Source of the DNA: CAIODY01 sp046051225
GTDB lineage: Bacteria > Bacteroidota > Bacteroidia > Chitinophagales > CAIODY01
Length of the DNA: 64,000 bases
Reading direction: 5' to 3'
Assembly (NCBI GenBank): GCA_046051225.1
Contig: JBJOOR010000005.1
Location: 173,994-237,993 of the forward strand
Positions 39,501 through 45,920 of this stretch are shown piece by piece. The notes beneath the pieces were generated by a model. The model did no database searches. It had not been told where the DNA came from and saw only the letters and a list, made by a program, of their open reading frames with translations. Every line of letters starts with the position of its first letter. Position 1 is the first letter of the stretch. A program made the position numbers and the translations under genes.

Positions 39501-40736
39501 TATTAAATTGCCATTAAACTGATTGTTTGCTGAAGCATGACCAAAAATAATTCTATCCAAACTATTATTGTTTGAATAAACATCGCCATTATAAATATCG
39601 GCTGCACCATTGCCAAACGACCAATAACCATTGCCCAATGTGGAGTTATAATTTACAGTTAAGGTTGAGTTGAATGTGTTGCCACCAGTCATTGGATTAC
39701 TGTTTGTACCAGTTGTTTTAGTTAATAAAACTGAACCATTAAAAGTTGATGCAGCTAAATAAATATTAGGCGAACTTAAAGTTAAAGCACCATTAAAAGT
39801 GGTTGAACCACTGGTAGTAAATGTGGCAGTATTGGTAAGCGATAAAGTTTGCGCAGTTGAACCAACTTGTGTAAATTTATTTAGCAATAAAGTTCCGGCA
39901 GTAAATCCCAAACTACCAATTGTAATGGTTTTGGTATTGGCTAAAGTGGCTGATGCTGTTGCATTGCCACCACAAAATTGAACCCCTTGTCCGTTGGTAG
40001 AATTAACAATAATATTGTTGTTGAATGCTGTATTAGCCGAAAGCCAACCCACATAAATTAATGAATTGCCTGTTGGTGTATTATTAAAAGTAGTTACCCC
40101 ATTAAAAATATTGTTGCTGCTATTATAAGCCACATAAATTTGGCTACTGCCGGTGTTATTAAATGTTGTAGTAGAATTAAATTGGTCGGCATTTCCATTA
40201 CCCAACAAAATATAACCTGTGCCCGAATTGGTAATAGTTAAAGCACCATTAAAAATATTATTGCCCGAACTTTGGTCGTTAGTAGCACCCGTTTTAGTAA
40301 TCGTTGTTGTATTTTGAAATGTAGTTTTAGTAATCGTGATAGCTGCCGATGTAACATTCAACATACAATTCATTGTAAAATTACTGCTGCCAATAGTTGT
40401 AGTAGTAGCACCACTAATTGTAAGTGTTCCGTTTTGAATAGTACCAGCTGTAAATGTGGCTGTAGTACCGTTTGCGGTAATTGTAGCGTTTCCTAAATCT
40501 AATGTGCCACTTGTAAAAATGATATTGTTGATGGTAGTATTTGCAACCAAATTACAATTTCTACTACCCGTTACAATGGTTACATTGTCGGTAGTTGATG
40601 GTATTCCGTTTGGTGTCCAATTAGTAGCCACATTCCAAGCAGTTGATGTATTGCCATTCCAAGTATAATTGGTTTGGGCATTTGCAAATACATTAAAACA
40701 TACTAATATTACTGTAAGTAAAAAGTAAGATTTCAT
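33552..40736 (-). CDS. Giant repeat-containing T9SS surface protein (2394 residues)
   Basis: A signal peptide (1-20, ending VFANAQ) leads into YTWNGNTSTAWNVATNWTPN and then a strand-rich body of about ten full plus one partial repeats (about residues 85-1960). Each repeat is 140-195 residues and built from GxNIFNG, GYxMLGNG, FNDNIIVxSTxG, TLAAGKTISIG, GFxAGTLxL and FNGCTFNG elements. A non-repeat region follows with LNFPVGNGADCRP (shared with the 26172 and 27763 proteins). The C-terminal 100 residues are a T9SS-type domain ending KRKKTFKLIK. The composition is dominated by Asn, Thr, Gly and Ser with few charged residues. A fibrous, beta-solenoid-like adhesin is inferred. Confidence 0.8.
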   Translation of the reverse strand: MKSYFLLTVILVCFNVFANAQTNYTWNGNTSTAWNVATNWTPNGIPSTTDNVTIVTGSRNCNLVANTTINNIIFTSGTLDLGNATITANGTTATFTAGTIQNGTLTISGATTTTIGSSNFTMNCMLNVTSAAITITKTTFQNTTTITKTGATNDQSSGNNIFNGALTITNSGTGYILLGNGNADQFNSTTTFNNTGSSQIYVAYNSSNNIFNGVTTFNNTPTGNSLIYVGWLSANTAFNNNIIVNSTNGQGVQFCGGNATASATLANTKTITIGSLGFTAGTLLLNKFTQVGSTAQTLSLTNTATFTTSGSTTFNGALTLSSPNIYLAASTFNGSVLLTKTTGTNSNPMTGGNTFNSTLTVNYNSTLGNGYWSFGNGAADIYNGDVYSNNNSLDRIIFGHASANNQFNGNLIITQIGSSVGTSLAWNSGATSIMAAGKTISFGSNGFTTGYLYLQGITQNGTAPINLTTTGSSSVLIGEGASYTPSTFGGAVNITSPDIYVRGGTFNGATNFTKTGGGSNHNNQRQNIFNASCTINQQSSGGYFMLGYNSNDLFNDSIIVSATGSGGVYLGNSSGTGTPTLAAGKNIFIGNAGFGIGTLQFGGFIQNGTTAINLTLTGTATLNTYKTAANCIFNGAFNVNAPNLNITGATFNAATTLTKTNGVLSNAMGGGNTFNSTLTVNYTSTSGNGYWSFGNGAADIYNGDVYSNNNSLDRIIFCHASAGNQFNGNIIITQTGASVGTALAWNGTSTSTLAAGKTISFGSNGFTNGYLFLQGITQNGTTPINLTATGTSAIYIGEGASYSPCIFGGKCNISANDIYVRGGTFNSAATFTKTGGTSNHNNQRQNIFNGSCTINQQSNTGYFMLGYNSNELFNDSIIVSSIGTGGIYLGWQLGSTSTPTLAAGKNIFIGNAGYSAGTLSLGGFIQTGNTTGINLNLTGTSSFQIFKNTSNCIFNGSFNITAPDISVQGGTFNADATFTKTGGTSNHNNQQQNIFNSTCTINQQSNTGYFMLGYNSNDLFNDNIIVTSTGTGGIYLGWSSGTGTPTLAAGKTISIGAAGFSAGSLNLNTFTQLGSAPMNLTLTGASTSINFARTSAIGGNLTITAPSIYFNGCTFNGAVAATKNGSTSDNSSGGNTFNGTVSITNSGTGYVLLGNGSPDIFNSTATFNNTGSNQIYVAYNSTNNVFNGVTTFNNTPTANVGIFVSWYGINTLFNDNIVVSSTNGQGIQFNGAATATTTLAAGKTILLGAGGFSAGTLLLQKFTQQGSTPISLSMTGTSNLTLGPSSTIGGDLTTTSGALLFNGCTFNGITNCTKTGSTGDWGQGGNTFNGTSTFINNGSSYLLLGGTNPDIWNADATFTDAGSERILPAYSSIGNQFNGNIYVNTSGAAQGIQFCGGNATATTTLASGKTIQAGSTGLNAGYLILKQFTQAGSGIINLTMASTASYLQFGPSSSIGGNVTSSSPGLYFNGCTFGGTVNSTKTGSTNDASNGNNIFNAAATFNNSGSGYLMFGNGTGDQFNAAATFNNTGTNQIYVAYNSSNNTFGGVTTFTNSPTNNSAIYVAWYSANTLFNDNIIVNSTFGSGVQFCGGNASANATLAAAKTISVGSNFSAGTLLLQRFTQTGNTTQTFNLTGTATLNITSSSRFDGNITASSPSLFFNGSTFNKPVIATKTGSTNDGSTGGNTFNDVVSITNTGAGYFMMGNGSPDVFNAAATFINRSSAQHMYIAYNSTGNIFNGDVTFTNQPTSNSLWIYLNAYGINTQYNGNITISNVNGAGVYFGNNTGSATLATGKTISIGAGGFNAGGLVFKSFTQSGTATPQTLTTTGTSYIQYGSAAQFDGALTSTSPGLYFNGCSFNSAVNCTKNGTTNDQSTGNNNFNGATTITNTGTGYLMLAVTTADAYNNNVTFVQSNTGVVYPNYNNTSTYSGNVTVTSPAATSITFGSGNGTAKFTGNSGQNISITAGSAIPVFTRLQIANTGAGVTLSNTGINVSNSLTLTSGLLKTTSTYLLTMLNGSTTAAGTALSTSYVNGPMRYQKSASGITTLNFPVGNGADCRPVSLTVNHSTATLYNYLINIYNASAAALNYTLPFSVFNVSQMHYYTITRSDASNTNQPSQNLSGNQTIKIFFGANDIVTDGANLTIVKNTSAAMNKWIDIGGTGAPANNGSNLTGSVSSTSSPANFNSFSTFALGNKSGGVNVLPVELISFTAALDTNKINLDWQTATESNNDYFEIEKSIDGNNFEYLQKVKSKSVNGTSRYLLDYQAEDINPNNGYNFYRLKQFNIDGTFEYSKIVVINYGSSSTLGEDEKVELLSSNDNPTLRITTPSSWQNTEYDLSIYNQTGQLLKQFETFNMDGGSSELKPLDMGYIEPGLYVAVLSNITQKRKKTFKLIK
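34850..40480 (-). repeat. Tandem repeat array inside the giant surface-protein gene
   Basis: About eleven related in-frame units of roughly 430-580 bp each. Three sub-classes can be told apart. Class A units carry the IYVAYNSS stretch (most units). Class B units carry GAADIYNGDVYSNN. Class C units carry SNHNNQ and GYFMLGYNSND. The order in the protein is A, B, C, B, C, C, then A-type units. Boundaries are approximate. Confidence 0.75.
37807..39720 (-). repeat. Two copies of a 957-bp B-C supermodule
   Basis: The stretches of about 37807-38763 and 38764-39720 align without gap at a period of 957 bp (319 codons), measured from anchor sequences at 38691-38700 and 39648-39657. They are highly similar at DNA level, so this is a recent in-frame duplication. 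A further C-type unit follows. Confidence 0.65.
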
Positions 40737-41043
40737 AATAAAAATTGTTTGTTTCGAATTGATAAATCACACATCTATCAATCACCACAAAACTACTTTT
40801 TGCATGAAATCATGAAATACAAGACAAGGCGTAATTTTCTAACCTGAAATACGTATTTTGAATTGTAAGGAGAAAAAATACTGCGTAGTTTTATTGAAAT
40901 TTAAAAGTGCTAAAAGATTAAATTTAATTGAACTACTTTTATTGAAACAATTTAGAGTTGATTGCGGTCAATCATCTCTGTGAAAATATTTCAAAATCTT
41001 AGTGAAACTCAAAATCAAATTAATTATTCCACACATTAAATAG
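40737..41043. other. Intergenic region upstream of the giant gene
   Basis: These 307 nt separate the giant gene (minus) from the 41074 gene (plus). CAAAACTA at 40788-40795, read on the minus strand as TAGTTTTG, is a possible -7 box for the giant gene, about 50 nt upstream of its start. No -33 TTTG stands at the usual distance. No coding stretch or RNA gene was seen. Confidence 0.4.
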
Positions 41044-41073
41044 GTGTGCCAATTGGTTTTAAATGCAAATAAA

Positions 41074-41778
41074 ATGAAGAGAAAGTTTTACATAATTGCC
41101 CATAATACTAACATTGTAAGTGATGCCATTGATTGCATAGAAAGGGATACTAATGTTTTAGAACCTGATATCACATTGACCAAAATTTTTATTTGGTTCT
41201 TTTTTTTTCTCTTTTCTTTTTCTACAACTTTTGCTCAAAACAAATCGGATTCTACTAAAGTCAAGGGAATAATCAAATTTTATCCTTTACATGTGTTAGT
41301 TGGTGAAGTGAAATTGGGTTATGAAAAACCTATCAGTAAAAAAATGAGTGTTGAATTTGGTGCTGGTTATTTATTTGCATATACAGGCGTAATATGGAAT
41401 GAATACCAATTTACATGGATGCACTTTATAAATTCACCGTTAGGATATGACACAAGAATTGGGCTTGATTATAAAATTAATCATAACACTTTTATTACAC
41501 TTCTTTTTTTGTATAAATACTATTATGGTTTAGTATCAAATAAACATGATGATGGAATAACTTTAACTTCATTTGGAGTACAAGGTTTATTCAGTAAAAG
41601 GTTTCCAATATCCAAAAATATAGGATTAGAAATGTTCAGCGGTATTGGAATAAGAAAAATAACTGAAAGGGATGGTTACGAAAAGTATACCAGCGGTGGT
41701 ATTGATAAAGACTATACCCATTTGTTTGTTTACCCATCATTACAATTTGGTTTTTCATTAACCTACAAACTTCATTAA
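41074..41778 (+). CDS. Outer-membrane-protein-like ORF with a foreign-looking N-terminus
   Basis: From the ATG at 41074 the product has 234 residues. The first 34 (KRKFYIIAHNTN, then VLEPDI) resemble the start of a glycerophosphodiester phosphodiesterase or phospholipase D-like barrel. A typical signal peptide follows abruptly (TKIFIWFFFFLFSFSTTFAQ) and then a barrel-like body (VKLGYEKPISKKMSVEFGAG, LQFGFSLTYKLH). A TTG at 41176 would give a normal signal peptide at the very N-terminus. The gene may therefore be an outer-membrane protein that starts at TTG, with phosphodiesterase debris fused in frame upstream. Confidence 0.55.
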   Translation: MKRKFYIIAHNTNIVSDAIDCIERDTNVLEPDITLTKIFIWFFFFLFSFSTTFAQNKSDSTKVKGIIKFYPLHVLVGEVKLGYEKPISKKMSVEFGAGYLFAYTGVIWNEYQFTWMHFINSPLGYDTRIGLDYKINHNTFITLLFLYKYYYGLVSNKHDDGITLTSFGVQGLFSKRFPISKNIGLEMFSGIGIRKITERDGYEKYTSGGIDKDYTHLFVYPSLQFGFSLTYKLH

Positions 41779-41923
41779 ACCCCTGCCCGTTCTACTATGT
41801 AGCCAAGCCTTTCGTGTGTTGCTGACACGGATGCAAATGTTTTCCCGAATGTTCGTGATATCATTTGTATTTTAAGTAGCTCTAGTCTATACCTTTTCTC
41901 GAAACTATCAGCAAAAAACATGT

Positions 41924-42943
41924 TTAAATAATATTTACTTCTCGTTCTAATTCAATATCAAATTTTTCATTTACCGATTGAATAATTTCGGTAGATAAAT
42001 TAAAAATTTCTTCGCCTTTTGCAGCGCCAAAATTTACTAAAACTAAAGCTTGATTTTTATGAACACCGCAATTGCCAATGGTTTTACCTTTCCAGCCACA
42101 TTGTTCTATCAACCAACCAGCCGCTAATTTTTTATTTCCGTTTGCTACATCATAAGCTACAATGTTTTCAAATTTGGCTTTTAATACATTATATTTTGCT
42201 GATGAAATTTCAGGATTTTTAAAAAAACTTCCTGCATTTCCTATTTCTATTGGGTTTGGTAATTTCGAACTTCTAATGCTAATAACCGCATCGCTAATGG
42301 CTTTGATAGACAATTCTTTTACTTTCATCGCTTTTAATTGCTGCTCGATAGCACCATACGAAATTTTAAAATCAGGATTTTTGTTTAATTTAAATGTAAC
42401 CGAAGTAATGATAAATTGATTTTTGAATTTACGTTTGAAAACACTTTCACGATAACCAAATTCACAATCTTTTACATCGAAATTAACCAACATTTTTTCT
42501 TGTAAATGATAAGCCTCTAACGAGTAAAATACATCCTTAATTTCAACACCATAAGCACCAATATTTTGCATGGGTGATGCACCCACACAACCAGGAATTA
42601 ACGATAAATTTTCAACGCCAGCATAATTATTTTGAATGCAAAATAATACAAATTGATGCCACACTTCGCCAGCAGCAGCCTTTACCAATATGTGTTCGTT
42701 TGTTTCTTCTACAACTTCAATTCCTTTTACATTATTTTTTATTACAACGCCATTAAAATTTTTGGTAAATAAAATATTACTGCCACCACCTAAAATCAGT
42801 TGTTCATTTTGTTGAAAAATGGCATCATTAGTAAGTGCAATAATTTCATTTACACTTCCTACTTCAACAAAATATTTTGATGATACATCAATACCAAATG
42901 TATTGAGTTTTTGTAACGAAATATTTTGATTGATTTGTAACAT
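41924..42943 (-). CDS. murB: UDP-N-acetylenolpyruvoylglucosamine reductase
   Basis: The 339-residue FAD enzyme reduces UDP-GlcNAc-enolpyruvate to UDP-MurNAc in peptidoglycan synthesis. It shows the FAD-binding LILGGGSNILFTKNF, IPGCVGASPMQNIGAYGVE, the catalytic-region IGNAGSFFKNP and the C-terminal LAAGWLIEQCGWKGK. The length and the C-terminal domain fit the type I (E. coli-like) form. It is the last gene of the minus-strand operon, only 2 nt after the sugar transferase, so wall and glycan precursor genes are linked here. Confidence 0.94.
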   Translation of the reverse strand: MLQINQNISLQKLNTFGIDVSSKYFVEVGSVNEIIALTNDAIFQQNEQLILGGGSNILFTKNFNGVVIKNNVKGIEVVEETNEHILVKAAAGEVWHQFVLFCIQNNYAGVENLSLIPGCVGASPMQNIGAYGVEIKDVFYSLEAYHLQEKMLVNFDVKDCEFGYRESVFKRKFKNQFIITSVTFKLNKNPDFKISYGAIEQQLKAMKVKELSIKAISDAVISIRSSKLPNPIEIGNAGSFFKNPEISSAKYNVLKAKFENIVAYDVANGNKKLAAGWLIEQCGWKGKTIGNCGVHKNQALVLVNFGAAKGEEIFNLSTEIIQSVNEKFDIELEREVNII

Positions 42944-42945
42944 AA

Positions 42946-43617
42946 TTATTTGAAAGGGCTTTCAGGCAAGGTTTTGAAGATGGTATAAACCAATTTACTA
43001 TCCTTAAAAATAATTGAATAAGCAGTTAAAAAAATAATCATCAAATCGGTATAAGTAGATTTATTTTTTTGATACCACAATTCTAATTCGCCTTTATAAG
43101 GATAAATTTTGTGGCGATAATAATCTCTTGGGTCGGTATATTCTTTTTGGTCTGAAACCAATTTTTCTTCATCTCTAAAAACCAACGAACCAATACCCGT
43201 AATGCCTGGAATGCTTTTGTACACCACATCTTGAACATGAGGGGCATAATATTTAAAGCTTACAGGCATCAATGGCCTAGGGCCTACCAAACTCATATCA
43301 CCCAACAGTACATTAAATACTTGCGGCATTTCATTCATTTTAGTCATGCGCAAAAACTTACCAATAGGTGTTACACGTGGGTCGTTTCTAAGTGTAATAT
43401 CGCCTGTTCCTATATTGGGCGAATTTTTAAGCATGGTAGCAAATTTCAAAATCTTAAAAATTTTATTATTCAAACCCATTCTATCTTGCCCATAAAATAC
43501 TTCGCCTTCTGCAGTTAATTTTAAAGCGATAAAAATTGGAATTAATAGCGGCGAAAGTACTATCAATACTAGTAAAGCAAACGAAATATCGAGTAGGCGT
43601 TTTATTATTATATACAT
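42946..43617 (-). CDS. Bacterial sugar transferase (polyprenyl-phosphate phosphoglycosyltransferase)
   Basis: The 223-residue protein has one N-terminal hydrophobic helix (about 8-30) and the catalytic domain of PglC/WcaJ-type phosphoglycosyltransferases. Motifs include KILKFATMLKNSPNIGTGDI, the LRMTKMNEMPQVFNVLLGDM core with its Glu, SLVGPRPLMPVSF and PGITGIGSL. It moves a sugar-1-phosphate from a UDP-sugar to undecaprenyl phosphate, which starts glycan synthesis at the inner membrane. The short form without extra transmembrane region is the PglC-like class. The two genes for a modified sugar upstream suggest its substrate. Confidence 0.88.
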   Translation of the reverse strand: MYIIIKRLLDISFALLVLIVLSPLLIPIFIALKLTAEGEVFYGQDRMGLNNKIFKILKFATMLKNSPNIGTGDITLRNDPRVTPIGKFLRMTKMNEMPQVFNVLLGDMSLVGPRPLMPVSFKYYAPHVQDVVYKSIPGITGIGSLVFRDEEKLVSDQKEYTDPRDYYRHKIYPYKGELELWYQKNKSTYTDLMIIFLTAYSIIFKDSKLVYTIFKTLPESPFK

Positions 43618-43656
43618 TTTTTTAAAATTGGCATATTATTACATCAGCAAATTTTT

Positions 43657-44871
43657 TTACATTCTTTGGTCTAAATTTTTTCCCTTTTCGATGTGTTCAA
43701 AGTTGGGAATAAATTCGTTCATTAATTCTACAATATCAGCTTTGCTAATTTTATTTTGCAAGAATAATTGATTGAATTTTTCAAACATCACATTCACTTC
43801 ATTTAATGATTTTGCTGGATAATCTTTCACATAACCCAATGCTTCAAACTCATTATTTACAAGGGTTTCAGCATCGGTAAAAAATTCTTCGTAAGGTTTT
43901 TCCCCATTCGTATCACTCTCAAAAAAGTAAACTGGATATTGTTTTGAATCGGGTTTTAAATTAAATGCAAACTGCCTTGCCTCTTCTTCATTTTTGCAAA
44001 ACACAGGTTCTAAACCATGTGCTTCTAAAAGCTTCACACCAATGGTTTCAAAGGTTTGCATATCTTTTTCAGGGTCAAGCTTTGGAAAGAAAATACTGCC
44101 CGAATTTCCCAACATACAAGCCAACATGCACAACTGTCCGCTTTCTTCGGGCGATACAAAATAACGCTTAATATTACTTGGCCCACTGAATGGTTGTTGC
44201 TTCATCATGCGTTCTAAAAATCCATACAACAAACTTCCATTGCTGAAAGCCACATTTGCAAATCGAGCTGTGGTGATAGGAATATATTTGCTGTACGCCA
44301 TGATAACTTCTTCCATCAGCTTTTTGCTTGCACCCATTACGTTTACAGGGTTTGCAGCTTTATCGGTGCTTACACAAAAAAATCTTTCGGGCTTGTGTTC
44401 CATCAATAAATCCAACAAGCCTTTTGCTCTGATAACATTATTGTTAATCATCGCTTCGATGCTGAATTCATCTTTTTCACTTCTTACATGTTTATGAGCA
44501 GCAAAGTTGGCTACAATTTCAAACGGACCTTTTTGCTTGAATATTTTTGTAAAAACTGGGTCAGAAAAATTGATGGGATAAGTGATAAATTCATCAGGCA
44601 CATTTAACCCAACTGTACTGCGAACATCACGAACTAATTCGGTTAAACCATTTTCATCGGTATCAATTACATAAACACGTTTTGGTTTGAAACGCAGTAT
44701 GGCTCTAATATACGAGCTACCTATTGTACCAGCGCCACCAATCACCAACACACTTTTGCCATCAATTCTTTTGCTCAATTCGGCAAAATTGTTTTCAATA
44801 TCGTGCTTAAAATAACTTTCGGCTCTGCCTGTTGCAGCGCAAATAAATTGATGAAGATTAAATCTGTTCAT
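43657..44871 (-). CDS. Nucleotide-sugar 4,6-dehydratase-like SDR (polysaccharide biosynthesis family)
   Basis: The 404-residue extended short-chain dehydrogenase has the NAD-binding VLVIGGAGTIGSSYIRAIL, the NFAAHKHVRSEKDEFSIEAM stretch, and FFCVSTDKAANPVNVMGASK carrying the catalytic Ser/Thr. The usual YxxxK is altered to a Met-type MGASKKLMEE. This matches UDP-GlcNAc 4,6-dehydratases (CapD/PseB/LegB type). An extended C-terminal region (about 300-404) is present. It would give UDP-4-keto-6-deoxy-GlcNAc, the substrate of the aminotransferase three genes upstream in the operon. Confidence 0.85.
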   Translation of the reverse strand: MNRFNLHQFICAATGRAESYFKHDIENNFAELSKRIDGKSVLVIGGAGTIGSSYIRAILRFKPKRVYVIDTDENGLTELVRDVRSTVGLNVPDEFITYPINFSDPVFTKIFKQKGPFEIVANFAAHKHVRSEKDEFSIEAMINNNVIRAKGLLDLLMEHKPERFFCVSTDKAANPVNVMGASKKLMEEVIMAYSKYIPITTARFANVAFSNGSLLYGFLERMMKQQPFSGPSNIKRYFVSPEESGQLCMLACMLGNSGSIFFPKLDPEKDMQTFETIGVKLLEAHGLEPVFCKNEEEARQFAFNLKPDSKQYPVYFFESDTNGEKPYEEFFTDAETLVNNEFEALGYVKDYPAKSLNEVNVMFEKFNQLFLQNKISKADIVELMNEFIPNFEHIEKGKNLDQRM

Positions 44872-44892
44872 GTGGTAACTATAATTTGTTTT

Positions 44893-45570
44893 CTACTTAA
44901 TGTTTTTTATTGCTTCTCTTTTACTCAAGTTTGCCAAATCATTTGTTTGTACAAAATCAATTACAAAATCTGAATTAGTGTAAGCATATTCTCTAAGTGC
45001 CCATCCAATGGCTTTTTGAATAAAAAACTCTTTACTTTTTGTATGAGATAAAATGTATTCAGTTAGCAATTTTTCATCGGTTTCCGTTTTGTATTTGTTC
45101 TGAAAAATGATGCTTACCCGTTGCAACCACATATTGTTTGATTGATTCCAACGCTTAGTAATTTTATTTTTTTCTTGGTTAAATTTTTTGAAATAAGGTG
45201 CAACTAAATGTGCCGAAATAAAATCTACAGTATCCCACCACGAATTATTGATGACCATAAATTCAAATAAATCAATCATTTCGGGCTGCCAATTTTTTTT
45301 ATTGGCAATTAATAATTCAATAGCACAATAATGAAATTCACGTTGTGGTTGAGCAAATAATTCTTTAGCTAAAATTTCAATTTTATTTTGTGGTGGAAAA
45401 TTTTCTTTTAAAAATTCTTTGAAAATAATTCTACGTTCGGCCATTTTCATTCCAAAAAATTCAAACCGATTTTTCAAATATGCTTTCTGACTTTCAGCCA
45501 ATTTCTCATCAGCCACATCTTTAAAAATAGATGTTAAATCAGTTACAAATGAAGATATTTTTTTTTGCAT
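44893..45570 (-). CDS. DNA alkylation repair protein (AlkD-like HEAT repeats)
   Basis: The protein (225 residues from the ATG at 45570; a TTG one codon upstream is possible) is made of helical HEAT-like repeats of the AlkC/AlkD family. It has the typical KNRFEFFGMKMAERRIIFKE and WWDTVDFISAHLVAPYFK, then KEFFIQKAIGWALREYAY near the C-terminus. AlkD enzymes excise alkylated purines by holding the DNA backbone. It sits between ybjQ-like and dehydratase genes, 6 nt after the former, so it appears to be a passenger in a glycan operon. Confidence 0.85.
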   Translation of the reverse strand: MQKKISSFVTDLTSIFKDVADEKLAESQKAYLKNRFEFFGMKMAERRIIFKEFLKENFPPQNKIEILAKELFAQPQREFHYCAIELLIANKKNWQPEMIDLFEFMVINNSWWDTVDFISAHLVAPYFKKFNQEKNKITKRWNQSNNMWLQRVSIIFQNKYKTETDEKLLTEYILSHTKSKEFFIQKAIGWALREYAYTNSDFVIDFVQTNDLANLSKREAIKNIK

Positions 45571-45579
45571 CAATTTGTA

Positions 45580-45912
45580 CTAAATTTTCTCAACACAAAC
45601 TGCTGTGCCATACGCCAATACTTCTGTAATGCCTTGCATCACTTCGTTTGCATCATATCGCATATTAATAATTGCATTTGCTCCCATAGCATTAGCATGT
45701 TCGGTCATCAACATAAAAGCTTCTTCTCTGGTTTTTTCGCAAAGCTCGGTATAGATAGAGTTTTGACCACCTAATAAAGATAAAAAACCACCAGCCATAT
45801 TACCAAATAAGCTGCGGCTACGAACTGTAATACCACGAACTACGCCTAATTGTTTGGTTACTTTATAACCTTCCAAAGCATTGCTGGTTGTGATTAAATT
45901 TTTGTCTACCAT
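45580..45912 (-). CDS. YbjQ-family (heavy-metal-binding domain) protein
   Basis: The 110-residue protein matches the YbjQ/UPF0145 family. It has ITTSNALEGYKVTKQLGVVR, a central helix EEAFMLMTEHANAMGANAII and the strand NMRYDANEV. Family members form pentamers and are sometimes called heavy-metal binding, though the function is not established. It lies 8 nt after the aminotransferase gene and 9 nt before the AlkD-like start. Confidence 0.85.
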   Translation of the reverse strand: MVDKNLITTSNALEGYKVTKQLGVVRGITVRSRSLFGNMAGGFLSLLGGQNSIYTELCEKTREEAFMLMTEHANAMGANAIINMRYDANEVMQGITEVLAYGTAVCVEKI

Positions 45913-45920
45913 AATTTTAT

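Noticed and set aside
34850..40480. Repeated DNA that could be taken for a CRISPR array or satellite
   Set aside because: The units are several hundred bases long, in frame and under one signal peptide and C-terminal domain. There are no short repeats with unique spacers.
33900..40560. Many plus-strand ORFs of 60-110 codons
   Set aside because: They are antisense to the giant repeat gene, and their repeated sequences only mirror its repeats.
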